Shown here: positions 43,869-51,925 of the stretch, piece by piece
How the letters are laid out: each line of letters opens with the position of its first letter
Position numbering within the stretch: position 1 is the first letter of the stretch
From: Oleidesulfovibrio alaskensis DSM 16109
Lineage (GTDB): Bacteria; Desulfobacterota; Desulfovibrionia; Desulfovibrionales; Desulfovibrionaceae
Direction: 5' to 3'
Length of the DNA: 64,000 bases
Assembly: GCF_000482745.1 (NCBI RefSeq)
Contig: NZ_AXWQ01000013.1
Location: 1 to 64,000 of the forward strand
Notes under the pieces: generated by a model
What the model saw: the letters and a program-made list of their open reading frames with translations, nothing else
Told to the model about the DNA's origin: nothing
Database searches by the model: none
Translations under genes and position numbers: made by a program

Positions 43869-44909
43869 TCAGGCAAACTGCCGCAAAAAGCGCACGTCGT
43901 TCTCAAAGAACATACGCAGATCGCCGATGCCGTATTTGAGCATGGTCACACGCTCCACACCCAGACCGAATGCAAAACCGGAGTAGACTTCAGGATCATA
44001 GCCGACGGATTTGAAGACCTCGGGGTCTATCATGCCGCAGCCCAGAATCTCCACCCAGCCTGTGGTCTTGCACACGCGGCAGGGCGCACCGTCTTTATGA
44101 TAGCCTTTGCCCCCGCACATGCAGCACGAGATATCAACCTCGGCACTTGGCTCGGTAAAGGGAAAAAAGCTGGGACGGAAGCGCACTCTGGTGTCTTTGC
44201 CGAACACCTGCTGCAGAAACGAGGTAAGCGTGCCCCGCAGATCGGCCATGCTGACGTTACGGTCGACCATGAATCCTTCAATCTGATGAAACATGGGCGT
44301 ATGCGTAAGGTCGGAATCGCGGCGGTACACCTTGCCCGGAGCGATGGCGGCCACGGGGGGCTTGCGCTCTTTCATGGTGCGCACCTGCAGGGGCGAGGTG
44401 TGCGTACGCAGCAGGATATTTTCCGTGACGTACAGCGTGTCCTGCATGTCGCGGGCGGGATGCTCCGGCGGCATGTTGAGCGCTTCAAAGTTGTGGTAGT
44501 CGTTCTCCACCTCGGGACCGGTGACGATATCATAGCCAAGCCCTTTGAAGACCTGACAGATTTCGTCCATCACCTGCGTCACGGGGTGCAGCGAGCCGAC
44601 ACGGGGCATACGTCCGGGCATGGAAGGATCGAAACGCGACAGCTTTTCGGCTTCGCGTTCTTCTTCCAGCGCGGTTTTGCGCCGGTCGAACAGGTTATTG
44701 AGTGATTCCTTGACGGCGTTAGCCGTCTTGCCCACCACGGGACGCTCCTCGGGAGCGAGTTCAGGCAGGCGGCCCATGATCTGCGCAAGGCGGCCTTTAC
44801 GGCCGAGAAAATCAATGCGCAGCTCTTCCAGCATTTCTAAAGAAGAAGCCTGATCCAGGCCCTTGGCAAGGTCCGGGACCAGGCTCTCCAATTCATTGAC
44901 CAGGGTCAT
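43869..44909 (-). CDS. pheS: phenylalanyl-tRNA synthetase alpha subunit
   Basis: The 346-aa catalytic subunit of the class II enzyme: N-terminal coiled coil, then [13 protein letters not shown] (motif 1), [20 protein letters not shown] (motif 2) and [14 protein letters not shown] (motif 3). A Cys-rich stretch [19 protein letters not shown] near residue 255 looks like a zinc-ribbon-type insertion seen in some PheS proteins. Confidence 0.98.
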
Positions 44910-44932
44910 AGGGATGGAGTCCCGATTCGTAT

Positions 44933-45286
44933 CTAGCTGAGTTTCGACTTCACGAGTTCCGCCAGCTTGGCGAAGTCCTCTTTTTCACGAACGGCGAGAT
45001 CGGCCAGCACCTTGCGGTTGAGTTCGATTCCGGCCAGAGCCAGGCCGTGGATGAACTTGCTGTACGAAACACCGTTTTCACGTGCTGCTGCGTTGATACG
45101 CAGAATCCAGAGCTTACGGAACTCACGCTTACGAACCTTACGGTCACGGGTGGAGTAGGCAAGCGAGCGTTCTACGGCTTCCCGCGCGGTACGGTACAGT
45201 TTGCTGCGACCACCGCGGTAGCCTTTGGCCATCTTCAGGTACTTTTTATGGCGTCTGTGAGTCGCCATTCCTCTCTTTACACGCAT
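44933..45286 (-). CDS. rplT: 50S ribosomal protein L20
   Basis: A 117-aa L20 with the basic N-terminal extension [24 protein letters not shown] and [25 protein letters not shown]20 nucleates 50S assembly and represses its own operon in E. coli and Bacillus by binding the leader. It is 23 bp upstream of pheS. Confidence 0.99.
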
Positions 45287-45367
45287 GGATTACCTCCATT
45301 TATGAACTCCGCGAGGCGAGAGACCGGCCAGCGGAGCCTGCTATGAAAATCCGGATGCCGCCTGCGC

Positions 45368-45565
45368 CTAGGCGTAGGGCAGCATGCGCTTGACAGCCTT
45401 TTCGTTGGTCTTGTCCACAAGCGCGGGTTGTCCAAGCTGCATTTTGCGCTTGGAAGCCTTTTTGGTCAGAATGTGACGCATATTCTTGCGACGGCGCTTG
45501 AACTTGCCGGAGCCGGTCACAGAGAAGCGCTTTGCAGCGCAGCGTCTGGTTTTGATCTTAGGCAT
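45368..45565 (-). CDS. rpmI: 50S ribosomal protein L35
   Basis: A 65-aa L35 (MPKIKTRRCAAKRFSVTGSG start, MRHILTKKASKRK). The ATG 45565 follows AAGGAG. It has the usual place between infC and rplT; a 197-bp gap separates it from infC. Confidence 0.99.
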   Translation of the reverse strand: MPKIKTRRCAAKRFSVTGSGKFKRRRKNMRHILTKKASKRKMQLGQPALVDKTNEKAVKRMLPYA

Positions 45566-45723
45566 GTGATCACTCCTTGCCATATGCTTCGGCCGTGCGG
45601 CAGTGCTGCCGCCGACCGGACGAAACATGCCCGGTACGGGCAGCTCCGTGTTACTTCCATCCCTGGTCAAATCTGAAAGGAGCACAGTACGACGTGCGCA
45701 CTTCTCCCCAGAACGGAGAAAAG

Positions 45724-45752
45724 GCGATACATCCGCGCAATGCTCAAGTCAA
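45724..45752 (-). promoter_or_regulatory. candidate internal promoter and leader for rpmI-rplT
   Basis: On the minus strand -35 TTGACT (45752-45747), 17-bp spacer and -10 TATCGC (45729-45724) lie in the infC-rpmI gap. The resulting 150-nt leader contains a hairpin with arms CTTTTCTCC and GGGGAGAAG. In other bacteria this gap carries an L20-binding operator; that role here is inferred from position. Confidence 0.4.
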
Positions 45753-45762
45753 GTCGAGAAAT

Positions 45763-46311
45763 TTACACTTTCTTGGCGAGCGGTGTCAGCAGCATATGCA
45801 GGGTACGGCCTTCGGCGCGGGGCTCCTGCTCCACCTTGGCGATATCTTTGGTATCTTCCTGCGCGCGCTGCAGCAGCATCATGCCTCTGTCCTTGTGGAC
45901 AATCTCACGACCGCGGAAAAACACAGTAACCTTGCATCTGTCACCGTCTTCAAGGAACCGGCGGATGTGCTTGAGCTTGGTCTGGTAATCATGTTCGTCC
46001 GTCTTGGGCCGAACCTTGATTTCCTTGACCTGAATGACAGTCTGCCGTTTTTTGGCTTCCTGCTTTTTCTTCTGCGCCTCGTACTTGTACTTGCCGTAAT
46101 CCATAACCCTGCAGACAGGGGGCACGGCACCAGCAGCCACCTCAACAAGATCCAGTCCCTGTTCCTTGGCGACGGCAACTGCGTCGTTACGGGACATAAT
46201 ACCAAGCTGGCTGCCATCTGCATCGATGACACGAACTTCGCGTGCACGAATCTGCTCGTTGCGACGCGTCACGTCCTGCGGCTCCTGCCGACGAAACTTA
46301 GGAGAAGCTAT
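45763..46311 (-). CDS. infC: translation initiation factor IF-3, probable AUA start
   Basis: IF-3 with RRNEQIRAREVRVIDADGSQLGIM near its start, the KKKQEAKKRQ linker and the C-terminal domain VKVRPKTDEHDYQTKLKHIRRFL-type motif. The only well-placed ribosome site, GGAGG (46324-46320), lies 8 nt before an ATA codon (46311-46309), which gives a 182-aa product of normal size. No in-frame ATG exists nearby, and the GTG codons at 46344 and 46326 lie at or before the GGAGG. A rare start fits the family, since E. coli infC uses AUU for self-regulation. The start overlaps the thrS end by 14 bp. Confidence 0.88.
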   Translation of the reverse strand: MASPKFRRQEPQDVTRRNEQIRAREVRVIDADGSQLGIMSRNDAVAVAKEQGLDLVEVAAGAVPPVCRVMDYGKYKYEAQKKKQEAKKRQTVIQVKEIKVRPKTDEHDYQTKLKHIRRFLEDGDRCKVTVFFRGREIVHKDRGMMLLQRAQEDTKDIAKVEQEPRAEGRTLHMLLTPLAKKV

Positions 46312-48232
46312 AGCGCATCCCTCCACTTTTAAACGGTTCCTCACAATCGGCCCTGATGATGTCCACTACCTCATCCAGCGTCTTAAGGCCAAGATTATCA
46401 CCCTTTCTCAGGCGCACGTTCACGCCGCGGGCTTCCACTTCCTTGTCACCGATGACGAGAATGTAGGGAATCTTTTCCAGCTGTGCCTCACGTACCTTGT
46501 AGCCGAGTTTTTCATTGCGGGTGTCCACTTCCACGCGGATACCCTGCGCCATAAGAGCGGCGCGGGCTTCTTCGGCAAACTCGTTCTGGGCGTCCGTCAC
46601 GGTGAGCAGACGTGCCTGAACAGGAGCCAGCCACGTGGGGAAGGCACCGGCAAAATGCTCTGTAAGCACACCGATGAAACGCTCAACCGAGCCAAGAATG
46701 ACGCGATGCACCATAACCGGTCGATGGCGTTCACCATCCTGTCCGATGTACACCAGATCAAAGCGGTCAGGCAAGGTGAAATCACACTGCACCGTGGCGC
46801 ACTGCCACTCTCTGCCCAGGCAGTCGCGCAGTTTTACGTCAATTTTAGGCCCGTAAAAGGCGCCGTCGCCCTCGTTAATCTCGTAGGGCAGTCCCTGCCC
46901 TTCCAGCGCCTTCACAAGCGCGCTGGTGGCGCGGTCCCAGTCTTCGTCGGAACCGATGGACTTTTCGGGACGGGTGCTCACTTCCATGGAATATTCAAAG
47001 CCGAACACGCCCATGACATCCCGCACAAAATTCAGCACACCCACGATTTCGCTTTCCAGCTGGTCAGGAGTGCAGATGATGTGCGCATCATCCTGCGTGA
47101 ACTGGCGCACCCGCAGCAATCCGTGCAGAACACCGCTTTTTTCATGGCGGTGCACCACGCCCAGCTCAAAAAGGCGTACGGGCAGGTCGCGGTAGCTGTG
47201 GCTGCGTGATTTATAGATGAGCATATGAGCCACGCAGTTCATGGGCTTTACGCCGTAGGGCTGCTCATCAATATCCGTAAAATACATGTTTTCACGGTAG
47301 TTGTCATAGTGACCGGATTTTTCCCACAGCTCGCGGCGCAAAATCTGCGGCGTCTGCACAATCTGGTAGCCGCGCTTCAGGTGTTCCTTACGCTCGAAGT
47401 CTTCCAGAATGGCGCGCACAAGCGCCCCTTTGGGATGCCAGTACACCATGCCCGAGCCGCCTTCTTCCTGAAAGCTGAACAGGTCAAGCTGCGTGCCCAG
47501 CTTGCGGTGGTCACGCTTTTTCGCTTCCTCTATTCTGTTCAGATAGCTTTTCAGCTCTTTTTCATCAGGAAAAGCCGTGCCGTACACACGCGAAAGCATG
47601 GCATTCTTTTCATCACCGCGCCAGTAGGCGCCGGCAACGGACATCAGCTTGAAGGCATTGATACAGCCGGTATCGGGAATATGAGGACCGCGGCACAGGT
47701 CGACAAAGTCGCCGCTGCGGTAAATGGAAACAATATCGTCGGGCACGGCGTCGATAAGCTCAAGCTTGTAGGTCTCGCCCATGTCGGCAAACATTTTCTT
47801 TGCCTCATCCTTGGACATGACACTGCGCTCGAACGGATGCGCCGCCTTGATGATCTTGTCCATCTCTGCTTCGATGGCTTCAAGATCATCTGCGGTGAAC
47901 GGACGCTCGTAGTCGAAATCGTAATAGAAGCCGTTTTCAATGGCAGGCCCGATGGTCACCTTTACGCCGGGGAAAAGGCGCTGCACGGCATCGGCCATTA
48001 CGTGGGCCGCACTGTGGCGGATAAGACCAAGCCCTTCGGGCGAGTCTGCATAGACAGGCTCAAGGGTTTCGCAGGCGGTCGGAACGGTCGCGGTCAGATC
48101 GAGCATGGTGCCGCCGCAACGGGCAGCCAGCACTTTTTTAAATTTCTTGCCGCTCAAGGCCTGCTTGAGCACGTCCCGGCAGCTTGCGCCGGACTCGACC
48201 TCCACCACTGATCCTTCGATGGAAACCTTCAC
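46298..48232 (-). CDS. thrS: threonyl-tRNA synthetase
   Basis: A 644-aa class II synthetase: N-terminal TGS domain, second editing-type domain with RHSAAHVMADAVQ, then catalytic motifs (PMNCVAHMLIYKSR with the zinc Cys, HRHEKSGVLHGLLRVRQFTQDDAHI, and HRVILGSVERFIGVL) and the anticodon-binding domain. The start is GTG 48232, 8 nt after AAGGAG. Only about 40 bp separate it from an upstream terminator. Confidence 0.99.
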   Translation of the reverse strand: MKVSIEGSVVEVESGASCRDVLKQALSGKKFKKVLAARCGGTMLDLTATVPTACETLEPVYADSPEGLGLIRHSAAHVMADAVQRLFPGVKVTIGPAIENGFYYDFDYERPFTADDLEAIEAEMDKIIKAAHPFERSVMSKDEAKKMFADMGETYKLELIDAVPDDIVSIYRSGDFVDLCRGPHIPDTGCINAFKLMSVAGAYWRGDEKNAMLSRVYGTAFPDEKELKSYLNRIEEAKKRDHRKLGTQLDLFSFQEEGGSGMVYWHPKGALVRAILEDFERKEHLKRGYQIVQTPQILRRELWEKSGHYDNYRENMYFTDIDEQPYGVKPMNCVAHMLIYKSRSHSYRDLPVRLFELGVVHRHEKSGVLHGLLRVRQFTQDDAHIICTPDQLESEIVGVLNFVRDVMGVFGFEYSMEVSTRPEKSIGSDEDWDRATSALVKALEGQGLPYEINEGDGAFYGPKIDVKLRDCLGREWQCATVQCDFTLPDRFDLVYIGQDGERHRPVMVHRVILGSVERFIGVLTEHFAGAFPTWLAPVQARLLTVTDAQNEFAEEARAALMAQGIRVEVDTRNEKLGYKVREAQLEKIPYILVIGDKEVEARGVNVRLRKGDNLGLKTLDEVVDIIRADCEEPFKSGGMRYSFS

Positions 48233-48274
48233 CTTGCAAACTCCTTGCTAATCAATTTATCCGCCACCAATGAC

Positions 48275-48302
48275 AAAAAGGGGGAGGCTACGGGCCTCCC
48301 CC
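48275..48302 (-). terminator. intrinsic terminator between tRNA-Val and thrS
   Basis: Minus-strand stem GGGGGAGGC/GCCTCCCCC (48302-48294 with 48288-48280), 5-nt loop, then TTTTT (48279-48275). It begins 14 bp after the tRNA 3' end and ends about 42 bp before the thrS start codon. Confidence 0.92.
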
Positions 48303-48316
48303 TGCTTTGTTCGATG

Positions 48317-48391
48317 TGGTAGGCACGGGCAGGATTGAACTGCCGACCCCTTCCGTGTCAAGGAAGTGCTCTCCCACTGAGCTACGCGCCT
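48317..48391 (-). tRNA. tRNA-Val (anticodon GAC)
   Basis: Read on the minus strand: acceptor AGGCGCG pairs with CGTGCCT (one G-U pair), positions 8-9 are TA, D arm GCTC/GAGC, anticodon arm CTTCC-TTGACAC-GGAAG with anticodon GAC, variable loop GGGTC, T arm GGCAG-TTCAATC-CTGCC, discriminator A and an encoded CCA. It reads Val codons GUC and GUU. Confidence 0.96.
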
Positions 48392-48411
48392 ACATCGCGA
48401 GGCAGAGGCGC

Positions 48412-48440
48412 AACCTATACAGGACCCCCTTCCTTGTCAA
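48412..48440 (-). promoter_or_regulatory. promoter of tRNA-Val
   Basis: On the minus strand a perfect -35 TTGACA (48440-48435) and a -10 at 17-bp spacing reading TAGGTT (48417-48412), about 20 bp before the tRNA. A T/A-rich tract lies upstream. It may also drive thrS by read-through. Confidence 0.6.
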
Positions 48441-48537
48441 GCGACTTTTTCTTTTTTTCCATTTTTTCTGTCACGCGCGCCCAGTATATCATGTATGCAC
48501 AAAATAATGCTGCTAGGGTGCACATTGTTATGCCCTT

Positions 48538-48555
48538 TTGTGACTCCGGTCACAT
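48538..48555 (+). promoter_or_regulatory. CRP/FNR-type (HcpR-like) operator upstream of hcp
   Basis: The near-perfect inverted repeat TTGTGAC-TCCG-GTCACAT. A -10-like TATGGT stands at 48576-48581; a start at about 48588 would put the operator centre (48546.5) at -41.5, the usual class II activator position. From established knowledge, HcpR of Desulfovibrio activates hcp through such sites. A Crp/Fnr gene with a CRP-like recognition helix lies 3.4 kb away. Confidence 0.7.
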
Positions 48556-48690
48556 CCCCTGCCCCGCAGGACGGCTATGGTGTCTTTAACAACGGCAGAC
48601 AACCTGCCCCGCTCCGGCGGAAACCAGCTGAACCCGGAAGAACCGGACAGGATTCCGGTTTATTTCGAAACCAAGCCGAAGGAGTACAGT

Positions 48691-50304
48691 ATGTTTTGCA
48701 ACCAGTGTGAACAGACAGCCAAGGGAACCGGCTGCACCGCCATGGGCGTGTGCGGCAAGCAACCCGAAGTTTCCGACCTTCAGGACGCCACCGTATACGC
48801 GCTGCGCGGCCTTGCCATAGCAGCACAGGACGCTGCAGCCAAAGGCGTGAGAGAACAGGGCATGGGCCATTACACCGCCGCCCGTCTTTTCAGCACGCTG
48901 ACCAACGTGAACTTCGACCCCGACCGCTTTGTGCCGTGGGTGCACGAAATAACGGCCATGCGCGACGACCTTGTACGCAAGGCAGGCCTTTCCTACACCT
49001 CCGGACCGGCGGCATTTGTTCCCGGTGCCGATGCGGCGGCCATAGTGCAGCAGGCGGCGGAACACGGCACCCTGACTCTGGCACCTGACGAAGACATCCG
49101 TTCGTGCATGCAGATTCTGCTCTACGGTATGAAAGGCGTGGCAGCTTACGCCGACCATGCAGCCATTCTGGGGCAGGAAGACAACGCGGTGTACGACTTT
49201 CTGTACAAAGGTCTTGCCGCGGGCTTTGACGGAAAGGCCCGTGATCTGAATGACTGGGTCGGGCTGCTGCTTGAATGCGGCAACGTGAACCTGCGCACCA
49301 TGGAACTGCTGGACGCCGGCAACACCGGCACCTACGGTCACCCCGTGCCCACGGAAGTGCCTCTGGGACACAGAAAGGGCAAAGCCATACTGGTATCAGG
49401 CCATGACCTTCGGGATCTGCATGAACTGCTTAAACAGACCGAAGGCACCGGCATCAACATTTACACCCACGGTGAAATGCTGCCCTGCCACGGCTACCCC
49501 GAGCTGAAAAAGTTCCCCCATTTCTACGGACATTTCGGCACCGCATGGCAGAACCAGCACAAGGAATTCCCGCAGTTCCCCGGCGCCATCCTTTTCACCA
49601 CCAACTGCATCCAGAAACCGCAGGCATCGTATCAGGACAATGTCTTCACCACCGGGCTGGTGGGCTGGCCGGGCCTGACACACTGCGAAAACCGGGATTT
49701 CTCGGCCGTCATCAAACGCGCACAGGAACTGCCCGGTTTCACGGAAGACGCTCCCGGCAAAACCGTTATGACCGGATTCGGCCACAATGCGGTGCTGGGC
49801 GTGGCAGGGGCAGTTGTCGACGCGGTGAAAAGCGGCGCCATCCGCCACTTCTTCCTTGTCGGCGGCTGCGACGGAGCCAAGCCCGGCCGCAACTACTACA
49901 CCGAATTTGTGGAAAAAGCGCCGGCAGACACTGTCATCCTGACGCTCGCCTGCGGCAAATTCCGCTTCTTTGACAAAGAACTCGGCACCATAGGCGGCAT
50001 TCCCAGACTGCTGGACGTGGGACAGTGCAATGATGCCTATTCCGCCATTCAGATAGCAGTCGCACTGGCAAAGGCTTTCGACTGCGGCGTCAACGACCTG
50101 CCCCTTTCTCTGGTGCTGTCGTGGTACGAACAGAAAGCCGTGGCCATCCTGCTGACGCTGCTGGCACTGGGCATCAAGGACATCCGCCTCGGCCCGTCAC
50201 TGCCTGCTTTTGTCAGCCCCAATGTGCTGAACTTCCTTGTCGAAAACTACAACATCAAGCCTATTTCCACGGCTGAAGAAGACCTGAAGGCCATTCTGGG
50301 TTAA
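48691..50304 (+). CDS. hcp: hybrid cluster protein (Hcp, hydroxylamine reductase/NO-related)
   Basis: A 537-aa cytoplasmic iron-sulfur protein. The N-terminal Cys set C3-x2-C6-x8-C15-x5-C21 is the spacing of the [4Fe-4S] form in strict anaerobes, unlike the longer spacing in E. coli. The hybrid-cluster ligands are visible in GHDLRDLHELL, HGEMLPCHGYPEL, FTTNCIQ, CENRDFS, VGGCDGAKPGRNYY and TLACGKFRF. Hcp reduces hydroxylamine in vitro and NO in vivo. ATG 48691 follows AAGGAG. A ferredoxin-type gene follows. Confidence 0.98.
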   Translation: MFCNQCEQTAKGTGCTAMGVCGKQPEVSDLQDATVYALRGLAIAAQDAAAKGVREQGMGHYTAARLFSTLTNVNFDPDRFVPWVHEITAMRDDLVRKAGLSYTSGPAAFVPGADAAAIVQQAAEHGTLTLAPDEDIRSCMQILLYGMKGVAAYADHAAILGQEDNAVYDFLYKGLAAGFDGKARDLNDWVGLLLECGNVNLRTMELLDAGNTGTYGHPVPTEVPLGHRKGKAILVSGHDLRDLHELLKQTEGTGINIYTHGEMLPCHGYPELKKFPHFYGHFGTAWQNQHKEFPQFPGAILFTTNCIQKPQASYQDNVFTTGLVGWPGLTHCENRDFSAVIKRAQELPGFTEDAPGKTVMTGFGHNAVLGVAGAVVDAVKSGAIRHFFLVGGCDGAKPGRNYYTEFVEKAPADTVILTLACGKFRFFDKELGTIGGIPRLLDVGQCNDAYSAIQIAVALAKAFDCGVNDLPLSLVLSWYEQKAVAILLTLLALGIKDIRLGPSLPAFVSPNVLNFLVENYNIKPISTAEEDLKAILG

Positions 50305-50311
50305 CAGCGCC

Positions 50312-50338
50312 GCGGCGGGAGGCTCTGCCTCCCGCCGC
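50312..50338 (+). other. GC hairpin between hcp and the ferredoxin gene
   Basis: A 12-bp all-but-one GC stem (50312-50323 with 50327-50338) with a TCT loop, 7 bp after hcp. No T run follows, so it could lower expression of the second gene or protect the hcp mRNA end rather than terminate fully. Confidence 0.5.
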
Positions 50339-50471
50339 CCTCTGAGGCGTATTCCCCGTGCCCATGCCCGTCCTGCGGCCATGCGCACCCGGAGTACCCG
50401 CAAGCACACAGTGCGGTACCGGCAAACACACCGCCGCTCTCATGCGGCATCAGTCACACGGGGGAAATATA

Positions 50472-51233
50472 ATGAAAAAACAGATACGCAAAATAATACA
50501 GATAGATGAAGAGCGCTGCGATGGCTGCGGCCTGTGCGTGCTCGACTGTGCCGAAGGCGCCATAGCCATCATCGACGGCAAGGCGAAACTGGTCAAGGAT
50601 TCCTACTGCGACGGGTTGGGAGCCTGTCTGGGTGCCTGCCCGCAGGATGCCCTGCACATCATAGAGCGCGAAGCCGACGAATTTGACGAGGAAGCCGCCA
50701 TGGAACACGTACGCCGGCGCGATGCCGCGACCGGACAACCGCCGCAGCCCGTACGCCCGCATCATTCAGGGGGCTGCCCCGGGTCCATGGTACGCTCGTT
50801 CGGCGCAACCGGACAGCAGAGCCCGCAGCTGGCACAGGCTCATCAGCCGGCCGCCGGTCCCGGCCACTGGCCGCTCAAAATACGGCTGGTGCCGCCCACA
50901 GCGCCGTTTCTCAAAGGGGCCGACGTGCTTGTGGCCGCCGACTGCGCGGCTGCCGCTTCGCCTCAGTTTCACAGCCGGTTTGCCGCAGGCAAAGTGGTGC
51001 TCATAGGCTGCCCGAAATTTGACGATACCGCAGCCTACGCCCAGCGGCTTGCCGACATACTGACAACCAGCGGCATAGCTTCTCTCACCGTGCTGCGCAT
51101 GGAGGTACCCTGCTGCAGAGGCCTTTCAGAAGCGGTGAACAGCGCTGTGCGCCAGTCCGGCAGTTCCGTGCAGATAAACGAGGTCATCATGACCTGTCAG
51201 GGGCACGAGGCGCAGAACACCCTTTTCGGCTGA
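50472..51233 (+). CDS. ferredoxin-domain protein partner of Hcp
   Basis: A 253-aa protein. Residues 12-60 form a ferredoxin domain: C16-x2-C19-x2-C22-x3-C26, then C46, C52 and C56-Pro in YCDGLGACLGACP; the position of the fourth Cys of the second motif is Leu49, so the second cluster would be atypical. After a Pro/Gln/His-rich linker (80-140), the C-terminal half (VLVAADCAAAASP, KVVLIGCPKFDD, VPCCRGLSEAV, MTCQGHE) is Cys-containing and alpha/beta-like. It is probably the electron donor of Hcp (frx-like). Confidence 0.88.
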   Translation: MKKQIRKIIQIDEERCDGCGLCVLDCAEGAIAIIDGKAKLVKDSYCDGLGACLGACPQDALHIIEREADEFDEEAAMEHVRRRDAATGQPPQPVRPHHSGGCPGSMVRSFGATGQQSPQLAQAHQPAAGPGHWPLKIRLVPPTAPFLKGADVLVAADCAAAASPQFHSRFAAGKVVLIGCPKFDDTAAYAQRLADILTTSGIASLTVLRMEVPCCRGLSEAVNSAVRQSGSSVQINEVIMTCQGHEAQNTLFG

Positions 51234-51254
51234 CGGCAATGCCGGCCGGCACAG

Positions 51255-51282
51255 GCCCCGCCGCTGACGGCGGGGCTTTTTT
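51255..51282 (+). terminator. intrinsic terminator of hcp operon
   Basis: Stem GCCCCGCC/GGCGGGGC with a 6-nt loop followed by six T residues, 21 bp after the ferredoxin gene. Confidence 0.92.
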
Positions 51283-51381
51283 GCGTCCGGCCGTCAGCAG
51301 ATAAGATTCTCATGGCTGCAGGGCTGACACCCCCCGCAGCCGTTGTTATATCCATGGTAAACCAGCAGTAAGGGAGGTTTT

Positions 51382-51888
51382 ATGCAGCCCGTCAAAAAAA
51401 TACTATACGCCACCGATCTTTCAGAAGATTCCCGCCATGCGCTTTCGTACGCGTTCAGTCTGGCGCAACAGTACGGAGCAGCGCTGCATGTGCTGCATGT
51501 GCTGCCGGACGTAAAGCAGAACTACCTGACCACATCGGGGCTGGATTTCGCCACAGTGTTTGACGATGCCACATGGCGGCTGTTCACTCCGGAACAGCTT
51601 GTGGAAGCCAAACACAAGGTAAGAGGGCGCATTACGGGCATATGCAGTCTGGAAGGACTGGCGGACACAGCCTGCATGCCCGTGGCGGAAAACATCGAGG
51701 TGGCCGTGGGGCAACCTGCCGATGTCATTCTGGAACGCGCTCCGCAATTTGACATGGTGGTCATGGGTACACAGGGACACGGACGGTTGACCGGTCTGCT
51801 GCTGGGCAGCGTGACCCAGAAAGTCGTTTCGCGCTGCCCGGTGCCTGTTCTGGTGGTCCGCCTGCCGGAAGCTGATCACAAGGTCTGA
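51382..51888 (+). CDS. universal stress protein
   Basis: A 168-aa single UspA domain: KKILYATDLSEDSRHALSYAFSLAQ at the N-terminus, VAVGQPADVILERAPQFDMVVMGTQGHG in the core, and the ATP-binding G-x2-G-x9-GS pattern GTQGHGRLTGLLLGSVTQKV, then CPVPVLVV. The ATP motif is intact, so it is an ATP-binding Usp. GGGAGG precedes the ATG. Confidence 0.95.
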   Translation: MQPVKKILYATDLSEDSRHALSYAFSLAQQYGAALHVLHVLPDVKQNYLTTSGLDFATVFDDATWRLFTPEQLVEAKHKVRGRITGICSLEGLADTACMPVAENIEVAVGQPADVILERAPQFDMVVMGTQGHGRLTGLLLGSVTQKVVSRCPVPVLVVRLPEADHKV

Positions 51889-51925
51889 CAGACCGGCAGC
51901 ACATACACAGCGTCCCCGCTACGCG

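Noticed and set aside
41301..44705. Open frame of 1134 codons on the plus strand
   Set aside because: It lies entirely antisense to pheT and pheS, whose catalytic motifs are complete; the plus frame has no recognisable domain and arises from the high-GC codon pattern.
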